A stretch of 64,000 bases of DNA. It comes from Flabesymbios commensalis (Eukaryota > Annelida > Polychaeta > Terebellida > Flabelligeridae). The notes below the pieces were generated by a model. The model worked only from the letters and a program-made list of their open reading frames with translations, was not told the origin of the DNA and ran no database searches. Positions 1 to 12,787 of this stretch are shown piece after piece. Made by a program: the position numbers and the translations under genes. Positions within the stretch are counted from its first letter, which is position 1. Each line of letters begins with the position of its first letter. The stretch spans positions 21,386,282-21,450,281 of the forward strand of contig OZ024914.1 in the NCBI GenBank assembly GCA_964017125.1. Direction: 5' to 3'.

Positions 1-1360
1 ACAGCTGTTGACAATAGCGGGTTGTCACACTATGATGGCGGGCCGCGAAGACAGCACAACGCCCTCCTAAATCATGATAATTGTTATAATAGGTAGACTG
101 TCTGTTATTGCGTTTCCAGAAAGACTGCTGGAGGTTGTTTACAGAAGCGATCAATTCCCTCCTGTCATCTGGCAGCGTGTAGTTCCCGTAGAGTGAGAAC
201 GAATAGAACTGAAGACGGCAGGATGATAAATTCAGACAAAATGGGGCCGCTTATAATAATTATTATTATACCTTCTGGTTCGAAGTTGAATTATTTATAT
301 TGTGTCAGCGGGCAAAAATCGAACAGGACGGTGCATCTAGTGTATTTTCAACCTGCAGCTGGTTAGCCGCGTCTGTGACTGGCGACAACGCCAGCTATAT
401 TATAGGAAGCTATTCTGAGAGTGGTAGGAAGTCGGTTGTTAGGTTTCGAATTAATCTGTTTCTTATTGACGGTCAATACAATGGGGTTTTTTGGTCATAA
501 TAGTAGAAGAGCAAGCTCCTATGGGTACAACCCATCATACTGACAAAATTTAATAGTATTTTATGTTAGAGAAGACCTCCCTGGTCATTTCTAGCGTTGG
601 CGTAAAGTAAAATTGTGGTATCAGTTTTTTGTACATGCCATTTTCTAACATAGGGGGGGGGGGGTGTTTCGCTATGTTTGTAAAAGTGGAGGTCAAGTTC
701 GGAAAAAACTATATATTTGCAATGAATAAACCAATTAAAAAAAAAAAAAAAACACTCAGTATTAAATTAGCAAACTCTTGGGTTCGTCTGGCCTCAGTCA
801 GATTGTGTATTGTGAGAATATACCAACACTGACCAAGCCACATCTCAATAGTAAATCCGTTATGGATTTTTTCTAATTCTATTTACAAGAAATGAAGCAG
901 ACATTATACCATTGTATTGGCTAAAAATGCTAGAATAAACAATGTCTTGGGAAAAAGTAAGACCAAATTTGATCCCATGGGTGTACCTTTAATGAGCTCA
1001 CTTCATTCAGCATACGGTCCTGGTGAGTATTGATATATTCTAGTTGTCATTGTGACATTGTATCATAGTCCATGAGCCAAACACTGAAATTTTGATGATC
1101 GGTACCATTCTAAGGGACTAATTCTAATGTTACTTTTTGTTTAGCTACATATCTCTAGATAATAAAAATGCCTGGTGCCCTTACTATGTAATAGCTTAAT
1201 AATGAAAATTGACCTTTACGTACGGTGACCGTCAATGTAAATTTTGCTTAAAAACATGAAAAAAAATATATGTACGTTGAATGTATTAAATTCAACAACA
1301 ATGATATAGTTGTACACATATCATTCTAATTTCTATACATGTACAACCAAGTCACCAAAA
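1..1360. other. No gene recognised; AT-rich DNA
   Basis: Only short open frames without recognisable motifs occur here. A run of 12 G (about 653-664) and a run of 16 A (about 737-752) are the only low-complexity tracts. Nothing supports an exon. Confidence 0.6.
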
Positions 1361-1365
1361 CACGC

Positions 1366-1430
1366 TGACCCAGCTTTGTTTCAATGTTGGGCCAATGTCT
1401 AAAACGTTGGCCCAACATCTAAGCAATGCC
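1366..1430. repeat. Family P palindromic element, partial copy
   Basis: Two facing copies of the family core (TGTTGGGCCAATGTC and ACGTTGGCCCAACAT) are separated by a few bases. The CCAGCAAACAC end is only weakly kept as CCAGCTTTG on the left. See the family finding for the other copies. Confidence 0.7.
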
Positions 1431-1599
1431 TGATAACCGACCCCGAACAATATAGACCGACCGTGTCTGGGGGTAAGGTGTCACCCGGAAGGGGTAATAA
1501 GGCCACTATTATTTTGACATATAAAGCTGGACTCCCCAGGGGCCAGAATCAACCTGTTGGTCAGGTAACTGCCGCCGCTTTACTGAAATATGGCCAAAA

Positions 1600-2650
1600 A
1601 TGTACAAAAATGTACGATTTTGGTCCGATTTTGAGAAATCGAGTGTATGACACATTTTTGCCAGCTCAGTAGTCAAATTATGAGCTATATCATTATGTTT
1701 AATATTAATAGAAAGCTACTGACACAGGCGCTCACATGGATGTACAATTTTGGGTCTGAACATTGACCAACACAAGAGAGGTTTAAATTGGGATTTAACA
1801 CTTACTTTTCCTATTTTTCATAGTTTTTTAGTAAATAGTCAAAATACTTTTCTCTAAGCTGATGTTTGTATGATACAAATGAGAAGTTCTGATTCAAACA
1901 TGTTCTAAATGTTCTATTGTTTACTTAAAGAAACTAATTTGGAATAAAAAATTAAGAGTTATGTGAACATATTAAATGCGTTTTTGGCAAAACGTAAAAT
2001 TTTCTCCAGGCTGGGGAACATTTACTGTATCTATCATTATTACCCACTGAGTAGTCAAATTTTGAGCTCTGTCAATATATTTAATATCAATAGAAAACTA
2101 CTGTTACAGGCTGTTACATGGATCTAAAATGCAGCTTTAAGCTGGTATTAATTTTACCTATTTTTCTTACTTTTTCGGTAAATAGTCAAACTACTTTTCT
2201 TTTATGCTTGTATGTAATTATTGTTTAGTTTTGATTCAAACATGTTCTAGCATTATTGTTGACTTATAATAAACTCATTTGTAATAAAAATAATGAGTTA
2301 TTTGAAATAATTACACACTTTTTTATTGGACCTAAAATTTGCGCTCTTTTCTTCCGGCTCTGGAAAATTTACAGGTGTTTCACATTTTTGCGCAATGACT
2401 ACACAAATGACTACCCAAACATGTACCAACATCTTTAATGTCAGTGGAAGGTCACTTTCCAGGTCTGTGAGGTGGATACATAATAAAAAAAAGTTAAATG
2501 CAATGAACAACGAAGCGCTCAGTTGTTTTTTATCCCTCCATTTTTTTCAACGCTTTTTTAGTGAATACCAGCAGGACTTCCCGCTCATGTTTACTTTATA
2601 TGGATACATGTTTGTTATTCTTTTATATATTCTGGAGCCGTTTCTTTAAA
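1600..2650. repeat. Diverged tandem repeat, unit about 360-380 bp, about 2.7 copies
   Basis: The landmark AGTAGTCAAATT followed by GAGCT recurs at about 1669 and 2051. A weaker equivalent (ACTACCCAAACATG) is at about 2410. Each is followed by TTTAATATCAATAG-like sequence, a block with GGTAAATAGTCAAA, and GATTCAAACATGTTCTA. Identity between copies looks like 70-80 percent, so this is an old satellite-like array and not a gene. Confidence 0.75.
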
Positions 2651-2707
2651 AATGATCTTGGGCACTGATAAAGTGACTACAACTACTTTCAACGTTATTT
2701 CAGCGGG

Positions 2708-2993
2708 TGACAGTCAACTCGTACCCATGTCAACTCGCCTCATGTCAACCCGTACCCACGTCAACTTGTACCCATGTCAACTCGTACCACCAATAGATTG
2801 TCAACTCGTACCACAAGTGATGTCAACTCGTACCACAAGTGATGTCAACTCGTACAAAAAAGGACATGTATAAGATGATGGTACGAGTTGGCATCTCTTA
2901 TCACACAACAGATGTCACCTCGTACCCATGTCAAATCGTACCACTCATAGATGTTAACTCGTACCATCATCAGATGTCAACTCGTACCAAAGT
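2708..2993. repeat. Minisatellite with GTCAACTCGTACC unit
   Basis: At least twelve occurrences of GTCAACTCGTACC or close variants are spaced 15 to 24 bp apart. One copy near 2878-2895 is inverted (GGTACGAGTTGGCATC). The short open frame across it is repeat-encoded and not credible as a protein. Confidence 0.9.
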
Positions 2994-3212
2994 TAATTCC
3001 GGGGGATAATGAATGTAGGTTATATATAAGAGCAAGAATAGATTAACATCTACTCTTGATAAGAGCCTGTATGGATTGTGCTATTTATGTATTACATGTG
3101 TTAGGGCATGTTCAGCTTGCAATTAAATTTAATCTAATGATATCCTCATACAAATAATAACATATACCTACAATAAATTGATGTCATTTTATAAACTGTA
3201 ACTGGTCAAAAG
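2994..3212. other. Short unique AT-rich stretch
   Basis: Nothing recognisable between the minisatellite and the SINE-like relic. Confidence 0.5.
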
Positions 3213-3560
3213 CATAAAATGAATGGGGTTTTAGGCTGTTTTATTATGCCTATGCCATTTAACATGAATTTAATTCTGTATGTAATATCAAGTAAACTGT
3301 CGTGTGATTTTAGCAAATTAACCATCTTTTATATATACCTGTACATATATTCTAGCATTTTTATGACAAATATGACTCTTATTTATGTTATTAAAATATA
3401 TAAGTGTTACCTTTGTGCACAAATAGTCTAAAATATTGAATCATCACGAATGAGCAGGGAAAAATCATTTTTGTTTCTTTGAAACTTGAAGGCCAGAGAG
3501 GGGTTCGAACCTGCGATCTCCAACTTTCCAATGCACCAGGGCCCGCCCTGTACATGGACA
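3213..3560 (-). mobile_element. Diverged tRNA-derived SINE with an internal insertion
   Basis: On the - strand the piece 3560-3480 carries a B-box-like GGTTCGAACCC preceded by tRNA-like sequence. Moving toward lower coordinates come a CATTTTTGTTT-like block (3465) and TTTGTGCAC (3412), then AAATGAATGGGGTTTTAGGC at 3217. The same order of blocks occurs in the clear SINE at 28560-28854, except that about 175 bp (3236-3405) is extra here. The head is not identical to the other copies, so this may be a related subfamily. Confidence 0.45.
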
Positions 3561-3599
3561 AGATTTTACATATGTTACCTATTTATTCAGTTATTGGGT

Positions 3600-4125
3600 C
3601 ACTTGGGCCAATATACTTTTTGAATCTGCTGAGATAACTTTAAAAGTGGCTGTGATCACTTCTGCAGTGACCAAGATCAATTTGTAGTGGCTTACATAAC
3701 TTTGAAGTGGATGACACCAGTTGATTAGTGGCCAAGATCACCTTTGTAGTGGCTGAAATAATATTTAAAATGTCTGTGGTCGATTTTTCAGTGGCCAAGA
3801 TAATTTTTTCACAGTGGCTTTGATCACTTCTTCAGTTGTCAAGAGCACTTTTGTATTTGCTTAGATAATTTGCAAAGTGGCTGTGATCACGTCTTCAGTG
3901 GACAAGATCACCTTTGTAGTGGCTGAGATCACTTTTAAAGTTACTGTGACCACTTCTGCAGTGGCCAAGATCACATCTGTAGTGGCTAAGATAACTTTTA
4001 TTGTGGTTGTAATCACTTCTTCAGTGGTCTAGATCATTTTTGTATTTTCTAAGATAACTTTCAATGTGGCTGTGATGACTTCTTCAGTAGTCAAGATCAC
4101 TTCTGAAATATGTGTGATAGTAGAC
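3600..4125. repeat. Minisatellite, unit about 85-90 bp, about six copies
   Basis: The unit reads roughly AGTGGCTGTGATCACTTC, TTCAGTGGCCAAGATCAC, TTTTGTAGTGGCTGAGATAA. Copies are diverged by about a fifth. A 95-codon open frame on the - strand over 4029-4316 is largely built from this repeat and is not called as a gene. Confidence 0.85.
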
Positions 4126-4490
4126 ACTACAATGGAACAAGTTTTAAAGACACAACATCTCCAAAAGTCTTGAAATGACCCGTGACCTTCAAACAAATGT
4201 GTGACCACAAACTTGAATTGCAAAACTAATATATTGTAGCACTCAATATCCCAAAACATAAGCATAGCGCCATTGATTGCAAGCATTATGGTGGCTGGAC
4301 AGGCGAGACATAACATAACATTTTTTGAAGAAAAACGTTTTCAAATATACACATTAGACTCACTTGTAAGCTATGAAACTTTCGTGTTTGTGTTTGTTTC
4401 ATCCATCATTTACCATTCATAGTTTCTAAATGATACACCAAGTATGGTAATTTCAAATACACTATCATAACTCGTAAAGTCTCATCCCTA
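4126..4490. other. No gene recognised
   Basis: Unique-looking AT-rich sequence between the minisatellite and the transposase relic. No motifs were seen. Confidence 0.5.
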
Positions 4491-4499
4491 GATGACCAG

Positions 4500-4690
4500 T
4501 GACCGGCGATGCGTGTCTTCTCAGATGAAAGCAAATTACAACGATGGGCGTGGTAGAGTTTTGAGGACACACAGTGAGAGGTTTCTTCCAGAGTGCCTGT
4601 CTCAAGCTCAGCAAAGAACCACCCAACTAATCATTGTGTGGGGGTGCATCGGTCTGGAGTGACACTTTATGTACGAGGATAGTGTAGATA
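4500..4690 (+). pseudogene. Tc1/mariner-type transposase relic
   Basis: In one frame the + strand reads R-V-F-S-D-E-S-K-L-Q. After a frame change it reads DGRGRVLRTHSERFLPECL, then IIVWGCIGLE and a stop. FSDES followed by GR-x-RV-x-R, RF-x-PECL and VWGCI is the order found around the second catalytic aspartate of Tc1-like DDE transposases (typical members have LFSDESRF, then RVWRR, then VWGC). Only about 60 of the usual 340 residues remain, and the frame is broken at least twice. No Tc1-type inverted ends were found nearby, so this is an old fragment. Confidence 0.75.
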
Positions 4691-5263
4691 AGTTTTAAAC
4701 TGCGCTATTAGTAGGGGCCTACTTCAGTGGGCTTAAAATGACTTATGGTCTTGACCCAGTGCATAACCTTCATCTTAAAGCACAGAACTAATAGCACCAA
4801 TGAATTTATAATATAATGACTTGTTAGTGAGATATGATTCATTGATTTACTGTGACGGCATCTTGAATAAAAAAATTAGGCCTATTTATAGGCGATGCAT
4901 TTTTCTAGAACTTTTTTGTAACACTACGGACACATTAACTGGTCTCATTAAAAAAACGCTTTCTCACAACTTTTCATCAGGTACAATGCCCACACTAGAA
5001 GAGAAGTCATTGTATATATAAATATGGTGTTTAGTGGTTGATACACAAATTAGATCATTCTGAGACAAAGTGACCGTTTTGACTCGACCACCAGACATTT
5101 TTGTGATCTACAGATGCATACTTATCAGAAAAATACATTGACAATTAGTCCCTTGAGATAGTACAGAAAAGTTCTCTGGCTCATGAACTATTACAAAGCG
5201 ATCAAAATCTTCAACAAAACAAACGAGTCAACATGGTCAATGAAAACCACTTAATAAAACATA
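4691..5263. other. No gene recognised
   Basis: This may include decayed 3' flank of the Tc1-like relic, but no transposase motif could be read beyond the stop. The 66-codon frame at 4821-5021 matches nothing known to me. Confidence 0.5.
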
Positions 5264-5640
5264 ATTAAAGGGACTGGCCCAGGCTAAAATCATCAAAAAA
5301 TCGGTGATTTTATTTTGGCTTCTTAATATGACCATATGATGTAAACATGTTCATAGACTAGAGCTGCATAAGTTTTTAAATTTGTGTGCTGCGCATTCAC
5401 CAGTTAGACTAAATATAGAGACGAAATTCCCGTATTTCTTATTTTTGACATGGTTGTCAATAATTAGAAATCAGGAATTTCGCCTCTATATCTAACCTAA
5501 CTGGTGAATGCGCAGCACAAAAATTCAAAAACTTTTGCAGTTTTAGTCTAAGGACATGCTTACATCATATTGTCATATTAAGAAGCCAAAATAAAATCAC
5601 AGATTTTTTTATGATTTTAGCCTGGGTCAGTCCTTTTAAA
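5264..5640. mobile_element. Family S long-hairpin MITE, whole, TTAA-flanked
   Basis: The element starts TTAA-AGGGACTGGCCCAGGC and ends GCCTGGGTCAGTCCTT-TTAA. Nearly its whole length is an inverted repeat: blocks with TTTTATTTTGGCTTCTTAAT, CATTCACCAGTTAG and CTATAT-x-GAGACGAAATTCC each recur in reverse orientation in the right half. The arms are about 175 bp with a short centre (TTCTTATTTTTGACATGG). A TTAA target duplication is what piggyBac-type and some other transposases make, so non-autonomous mobilisation is inferred. Diverged copies lie at 31630-31930 and 58150-58925. Confidence 0.85.
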
Positions 5641-7595
5641 CCCATATCTGCATGTGGCATATGATTTCAGAACCCAGATGTATATTTGTTTAACACAGTG
5701 AACTTTACTTGACACTTAAGTGTAAAATTTGTAATGCATTTGTTTTTACATAAGACGAATGCGAATCAGTCAGATAACGTTCTGTAATCTGTATACAGTG
5801 TCCTTCACCTTTAAATTTGAAAAACAAAAAATGGCTGCCAAAACCACATCTCTTCTCCTTTTTTCTCGACAAATAAATGCACAATTTATGGTTTCTGTAT
5901 GATTTGGTGTTGAAATTATTTTCTTTGACCTTCAAATTCATAATGCTTACCGCCAGAAGTAACATAATATCGTTTTATGTATCTAACTATAATAGAATAG
6001 AAAAAAAACCTTTTTTAATGGAAATTTGAAGCGGAACTAGGTGATTCGACGGATTTGCTTACAAGGCATTCGAAACTAGGTTTAATAACATTACAATCTA
6101 ACATGCTTTGGTGTGCTCTGCATTTTAGAACGACGTCATGATTTATTGTAAATATGTAAAATGACGGCTATCTAGGATTTTACCATAAAATCTAGGCCAG
6201 ACGATGATAAATGAACATTGGACATGAGTACTTCGGGTCCCAGATCATGCACAAACTATATATTAAACATTTCCGTGCTACAAACCCAAAAAAAGAGGTG
6301 TCATTTACATTTAGATAGTCATTTTGTTTTTCGTTCATTTAAGGGTAAATGTTGCGGCAATTTTAGATTTTTTTAAATTTACTCGGTTAATATTTATTCT
6401 TCGTTCACCAAGTTACTAAAAATAAGTCATATTATTGTCAGCATATTTTGTGGTGTAATTATAATGACAGTAAATATTTAAAAATGGCGGACGTATTGAA
6501 TTTAAAGGCCAAATAAAGGTAATTTCTTTCCAATGACACTCGAAAAATAAGTTTATCAAATAAAAATATTACAGAAACCAAAAACTGTGCTTTCTTGTTA
6601 TACACCATAGAAAATACGGGGTTTTATTTACATTTCAGCGGTCATTTTAGGTTTTGCTTTTTTGAAGGTCAAGGTCACCAAATATAGAATATTATCCGCC
6701 CGATTCTAATTCAGCACACCCAAATTTTGTAAGAACAAGTGGATAGCAAATTATGCAATAAAATGTTGAGCAAACTTTACTGTTTCAGATTTCATCCCTG
6801 ACTGAAGACAATCATTTTCATAAAAGGATGCAATATTTTCACATTGAAAAAATATATTTTACATTCATAAATATAAATAGCACTCTTTTTTTAAGCATAG
6901 ACATAAGTGTTCCAGAAAACATAGGCCAGGTTATGCATATAGATATGTACACTAATTATGTTTTATTATGGTGTTTCCTTTGACCATGGTCGAACTAGCT
7001 TGTTTTGTTGTTAATTTTGATTATTTCATAATAAAAAGTATGTTTGAACTTTATGTATAGAGACCACTATTTACTTTACTGCAGTGTGTGATATATTATT
7101 GAAACGGACATTAAGTTATCTTTCATATGGTATATCGCGGTGGTCAATTGCTTAAGCAGAATAGCAACGACAGGCATATACGTAACCCTAACCCCTAATT
7201 TTGGAGTTTTGGAGGTACCTCCATATAAGCGGTCAAAATAAAAAAAATGATACCACAATTTGACTTTATACCCTCCCTATAAATGATCAGGAAAGTTTTC
7301 TCTAACAGGATATATAGACAAATTTTGTCAGTATGGTGGGTTGTACAGACCGATTTTTTTCTCAGGTTCAGCTCTTCTCCTACAAGTAGGACATGCGGCA
7401 TGCAGCAAGTCATGATTGCGTTGTAGATCGTAAATTGAATTTTACACAATTTAGTTATGCTTTATCCAATGCTTTATCCATGTTGCGTTTGATTTGAGAA
7501 CTCTCAAAATTAATTGGAACCTCATGGCGGACACAACTTAAGACCAGCCTATAAGATATTACAAGTGCGCGAGGACCGTGACTATATTACTACAT
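5641..7595. other. No gene recognised; AT-rich noncoding DNA
   Basis: Short frames at 5705-5965, 7076-7258 and 7195-7449 on the - strand show no family motif. Some phrases recur loosely (GTCATTTTAGG or GTCATTTTGTTT after TTTACATTT at about 6310 and 6630), suggesting old repeats. Confidence 0.5.
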
Positions 7596-8065
7596 TGCAG
7601 TATGTCTTCAGTTCCATGGCTGGTACAACAGTGTTACCAGTGTGCGAGCAGCATGGTTTGAATCTTCCACTTTCTATTTCAGGCCTTGTACTCCAGTGCT
7701 GCCAGTGCGTTAGTAGCGTGGTTTGAATATTCTACTTTCTGCTTCAGGTCTGGCTCTCGAGTGTTACCAGTCACTTGAATAGCGCGGTTTGAATCTTTCA
7801 CTCTCTGTTTCAGGTCTGGCTCTCCAGTGCTACTAGTGTATGAGTAGCTGGGTTTGAATCGTCAACTTTCTGATTCAGGTCTGGCTCTCCAGTGTTACCA
7901 GTGCGTGAGAACCGTGGTTTGAATCTGTCATTCTCTGTTTCACGTCTGTGTTACCAGTGTGTGAGTAGCGTGTTTTGAATATGTGACTTTCTGTTTCACG
8001 TCTGGCTTTCCAGTGTTACAAGTGTGTGAGTAGCGTGTTTTTGAATCTGTGACTTTCTGTTTCAG
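7596..8065 (+). repeat. Tandem array of splice acceptor plus exon start, about 8 units of 65 bp
   Basis: Each unit contains a pyrimidine tract, TTTCAG (or TTTCAC), then GTCTGGCTCTCCAGTG-Y-TACCAGTG, then GTGAGTAGCGTGGTTTGAAT. The CAG or CAC triplets fall at about 7608, 7680, 7745, 7811, 7876, 7941, 7997 and 8063, mostly 65-66 bp apart. The last is the acceptor of the Ly6-like exon at 8066. Every unit therefore repeats the intron end and the first roughly 30 bases of that exon (coding G-L-x-L-Q-C-Y-Q-C-V-S). Two units (near 7955 and 8020) also contain GTGAGT, a good donor match, about 26 bases after the acceptor. Confidence 0.9.
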
Positions 8066-8211
8066 GTCTGGCTCTCCAGTGCTACCAGTGTGTCAGTACG
8101 GACAACCCAGATTGTGGTCCACATTTCCAAAGTTCCAGTTATTCACCGCAGCAGTGTTTTGATAACCAGACGCTTGTGCTTTACAGAGACAGGATGCTAT
8201 AAAACACCAAG
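8066..8211 (+). CDS. Ly6/quiver-type domain, first recognisable exon
   Basis: The exon follows CTTTCTGTTTCAG and ends at CACCAAG before GTGGGC. Read in phase 1 it begins G-LALQCYQC, then VSTDNPDCGP and QQCFDN. C-x2-C, then DNPDC, is the signature of the Ly6/uPAR domain in quiver (sleepless)-like proteins, which are small secreted or GPI-anchored proteins. A second frame gives PDACALQRQDAIKHQ and ends in phase 1. That joins in frame to the exon at 14600, which also begins in phase 1 with DQLAAISRSC. The two halves of this exon are thus out of frame with each other by one base somewhere in about 8166-8199. This could be a sequencing or assembly error in a C run, or a real inactivation. No signal-peptide exon was found upstream. 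Confidence 0.65.
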
Positions 8212-9124
8212 GTGGGCATTACGTTGTATACCAGCTTGCTGTTCTACAAAGTCACAGTCAGTAACTTATTAATTGAAAAAAATCAGTTACTGTCTTTTTG
8301 CTTTGCACATCAGTTACAACAGGCGTGCATTGCGGAATGAAAAATATTTGGAACTTTTTTTAATCATTCATTTTTCTCGTATTCTAATTCAAATGATGGG
8401 AAAGCAAACACACGACTCAACATAAAAAAATAATTTTAAAATTATATGGACTATGTTTGGTAAAGCGTTCGTATTTGATTAGTCAAACAAAAATATAGTA
8501 GGGCCTATATATAATCAGAAATTCAGGAAATGCATATGACTTCAAAATAAGTTCAATGATCATCATTATATCAGCCACTTTTTGAAGCTGCTAAACCACT
8601 GCATGTTTAAATTAGTGTCAACATTATTGCACGTTATTATTTCAATTTGCTCACTGACGTCATAATTGTCTTCCTTGTGTGATACAAATTGTGTTACGTA
8701 AATCCAATCCATAAAACAGGTCCTTTCAGATAATTATGTCAAGTCCCAAGTGAATGGACACAATAAGATCTCAGGCTAGCTGGTGACTGGTTCCGGTTAT
8801 CAACCCTCAGTGAATCAATCACTTCTGAATGAGCTGTCAAACCAGAGACTAAGTAAACTTACATTGACAGATTTAATCTCAGAAGGAGCGTGATACATTG
8901 ATCTGAGCCGTAACCATGGTAACAGCTCAAATTACCGTAAGAAGTTACTGCCTTTTGGCTTTTTATTAACTGCATCTAGTAATTTGTTAATACTGCCTCT
9001 CGGGTTCGCGCGATAGATTGGTCCATGTCGAAAATCAATGTTGATTTGATAGCTCGTGTGGTATCAATACAAATATGGCGTCTAGAGTTGGCGAAATACA
9101 AATAATGAACTAATGAAGCGTGTT

Positions 9125-9200
9125 AGCCCTGCGACACTGGCCCAACATAGTCATGATAATTATAATCAACATTGAGTGAACTCGTTTACTGGGGAGGCTC
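9125..9200. repeat. Family P palindromic element, diverged copy
   Basis: GCGACACTGGCCCAACAT, then ATCAACATTGAGTGAACTCG and ACTGGGG, match the right half of better copies such as 61806-61915. The left half is not preserved. Confidence 0.55.
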
Positions 9201-12200
9201 TTATGACATGTCAAGATTATCTTTCATTTCCTGCGTCATAGGTGGAGCCTATACCATTATTAGCATCAGCCAATTAAAATAACATAACTTTTAAAAATAG
9301 ATGTTTGGTAGTGAAGCCCAAGCATTGTACCCTACCCTATACTAAACCACACATATTTCTGTTGTATGGAGCATATCATGTATGTATGCGTATAAATTAT
9401 TATTTCACTGTCCCTTTCTGTGATAACTACATGCATTACAACCACCACGAAATTGGCGTAGGCTGCACTAAGTGCAAAACCGATACCTAAAAATGGATAA
9501 ATTAGAACAAAATGTTTTAAAAAGTAACACATTGTCATTTAGATAATTTTTAATTGATAAGTCTTTTTAATTATAGTAATAATGTCAAAACTGATGTAAA
9601 ATTATTTTGAGAAACAAAACTACCTTTACACCTATTGGCCTGCAGGAACAACTTTGAATTTGCACGCACCAGAAATGTGAATTATAAAAATAATTATAAC
9701 ATTAGCAATTTAAAAAGAGTATTCCCACCTGAGCAGCTGTTATTTGATATTTTGTATTTTTTAAACCCGTTTTGAATACGCATAAGCGTGACAGGCAATA
9801 TACCAAGTCCCCTCGCCCTTCTTCATTTTCGAAAGTTTGAACTGGATGGAATTCAGCCGATGACGAAATGATGGAGCTTTAGATACACACTAACGTTTAT
9901 TGCTGACTAAATCATATTCGTTACACTTCATTCAAATACATTCGGGGTTGACGTTGACTGGTTGGAAAATTGTATTTTATTTTATACAGTTGCGAAACCT
10001 TGAAATCCCCTTTCCAAACCGATCATGGCTACGGTGGAAAAAATCTTGTTTCATAAGCCAAGTTGCATAATCTTTACTCAAAATAGCCTGGTTTATATCA
10101 AGATCGGTGAAAATAGCTCTTGTTTTGATTCTGAAAAACACTTTTTGGTTCTGTCGTGACGATGTAACCTTGAATCGAGTACTAACTTTGGTTGAATAAT
10201 GTATAGTATGTGGAAATGAGAGTCATTACAAAGCAGACATTGAGGTAATTTTCATCCATTATTCCGCTGGCCCTTCAGGTAGTGATCGCAGTGTCAGATG
10301 ACTCTACCTCCTCCTGCCAACTAATCTTCCTCTCGTATGACCCAGACGCAGGTATAGCATCATCCCTTTTTTATCTGTCCACTTCCCTCATGTCAGCTTC
10401 ACACATGTCCATCCGACCCTGTTGAATAATTTAAAGTTGTTCTGCTGTTCTGTGTAATTCCAAAAACTCTTCTCACCAAGGCACTTTTTCCATAATAAAA
10501 TAAAATAAACACATCATGTTAAGAAAACTAGCAATCAGTAAATAACATTATGGTGATTTATCATCTTCAATGTCAAAAGTTCAACTTTAAGATATAAAAT
10601 GTGGAAATGTGCACTTTAACAAATAAAATTAGAAGCAAGTGTAATACATCTTTTCAAATTTAATTTTGCCTGGATAATCTATTTCTGTTATTATTTTGGT
10701 GATTCAAGGTCATGTGTCAGGTCAATTTCAAAGCCAAAAACAAAAAAAGGATATTTTCAATAAATATGAGAACAAATGTATTACCTCATTTTGTGTGTTT
10801 TTTTGACAGGATAACCCTTTTCTAGCTATATTTTCATTATTCAAAATCATAAATGTTATTTTCATGGTTAAGTAAGTAAAACTATGATTTTAGTAAGTAA
10901 AACAATGATTTTTAACTAATCTGAATTGGAATAAGCCGAATACCTCTTGCTGGTGTGATTTGAACTGAAAATAAATCCGATACTATTTGTTATGATTCAA
11001 GGCCATCTTCGATGTGAAAAGGTCGGGTTAAACGTATTAATTTAAACAAAATATGATAACATAATTTTGACATAAACCTATCCAAATAGAAAAAAGTTGT
11101 TGTTGTTTTATTTGTAATGGCTTTAACAAACACAGATACAAATTACAAGTATAATACGCTGTACCTCCGATAAACAAATTGAAAGTGCTTGGCGTTCTTC
11201 TGGAGTATAAAGTTCATATAAATACGACAACGTAGGGCTTAATAGTACAATAGAAATTTAAAACGCCTATTGAAATACCAATATCAGTATATGTATATGA
11301 CAAACTGATTATTTTTTTTTATTATGGTCAAATAAAATAACTTTCTGCTTCTACCGCCACGCATTGGCCATCTTCATTATACTGTCATGTTTGTTGTGCA
11401 CCTGTGAAATAAAACGTTGGTCTAACTCTGTATATATGTTATACAAATGTTTTTGTTCACTGGGTATAGGTCCATTATCATGTTCTTCAAGCTAGAAGTA
11501 TTCATTACGTGTCCTAGTATTGCTTACTTGGATCAAAAAATATATTTTACCTGTGTTTTTCACTTTCTGTCTGGGGGTGTCAGTGTATGTACTGTATGGT
11601 TCCGCATTGTTTACTTTTTTTAGGCAACATTTGATATTAATTAAGTTATTCTATCATGTGACAGTCAGAGGATATGTTTCTGTGTATGTTTATTAGTTTC
11701 AACACACCACATGTCATGCAGATATACGTCATAGCATTTGCAGTTTATAATTAACATTCTCCTCCTGGTAACACGCTCCATGGTCGGTTTCACAAGAGAC
11801 ATGTGGAATCTGTTTTGCTGCTGTTAACTAGTGAAAAAGTAATGATTTATTTGAAGTACTACCAATAGATTATCCAGTCAAAATAACATCAAAACGAGTT
11901 TTTACACTGGCTGCTATTTTTTAATCAAAACCTGTCACCAATATGTATTACACTTGCTCCTAACTATATTTGATTTGAAATTTTATATAAAATTGTGCTC
12001 CGCAAATAGAGTGAATCGATGTAAATCGAGTGGATCGATGTAAATCGGGTACCTTTCCACAGATTGGATTTTAACCAATTTTCTATTGATGATTCTCAGC
12101 TGATTAAAGAAAAAACGTATGCAATTTGTAGCGGGTCTATACACATTTTTATTGGACTAGGGTGGACAGCTGGCGTGTAGAGTTCAATGTGGTAATTGAC

Positions 12201-12787
12201 TAGAACGCTCTCAGTAAAGTGTTCTAGATATTTGACATGGCGATATAAACTTAATTTGTGATGTGGGCTTGCATTATATAAATAGACAATTGGATAAATA
12301 TAGATCAAAAATCATTTTACAGCTAAAAAAGAACATTCTCCCTAAAATCAACATGTGTTAAATAGGAAGTCGACTTCAAAGGGTATTTTGAAAAATTCCC
12401 CCTACTTATATATTTATAGACTTTTTACTGAAATCCCTGAATGTTTTTTGAATACTTTGTATTAATTTTTATTTTTTATTTATATTTATTCAATTATTTT
12501 GTCATAGTCGGCAGTAAGAACGTATAAATCTTGTGTGACTGTGCAAGAGCTGTTTTCTTCTACGTGCGACCTAAAGAACGCCGATATTGTTTCGTTTTAT
12601 AAACCAGTAAATGTGGTATAAAACAGACAGGAAAAACTCGGTCTTTGATGAGATACTGTGAACTACATGACATTGTAGTGTTTGAGCAAACACTCAAGTG
12701 GTTTTCCGCCATGATCCATCAGTCTGTCGAACCAAACAAACGTTGGCTCAAGGTCTGAATTAGCTCAGTCTGGGAGCAGCGCCCTGT

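Noticed and set aside
2708-2993. CRISPR-like spaced repeats
   Set aside because: Spacing is 15-24 bp with variable and often no spacer, and the context is an animal nuclear genome; it is a minisatellite.
3480-3550. Possible tRNA gene on the - strand (GGTTCGAACCC)
   Set aside because: No cloverleaf with a 7-bp acceptor stem could be drawn, and the surrounding blocks match the SINE family.
4029-4316. 95-codon - strand frame
   Set aside because: Largely made of the 85-90-bp minisatellite unit; no motif.
10279-10351. Possible exon bounded by CAG and GTATAG, reading VVIAVSDDSTSSCQLIFL
   Set aside because: Too short, no family match, and no phase-compatible partner exon found.
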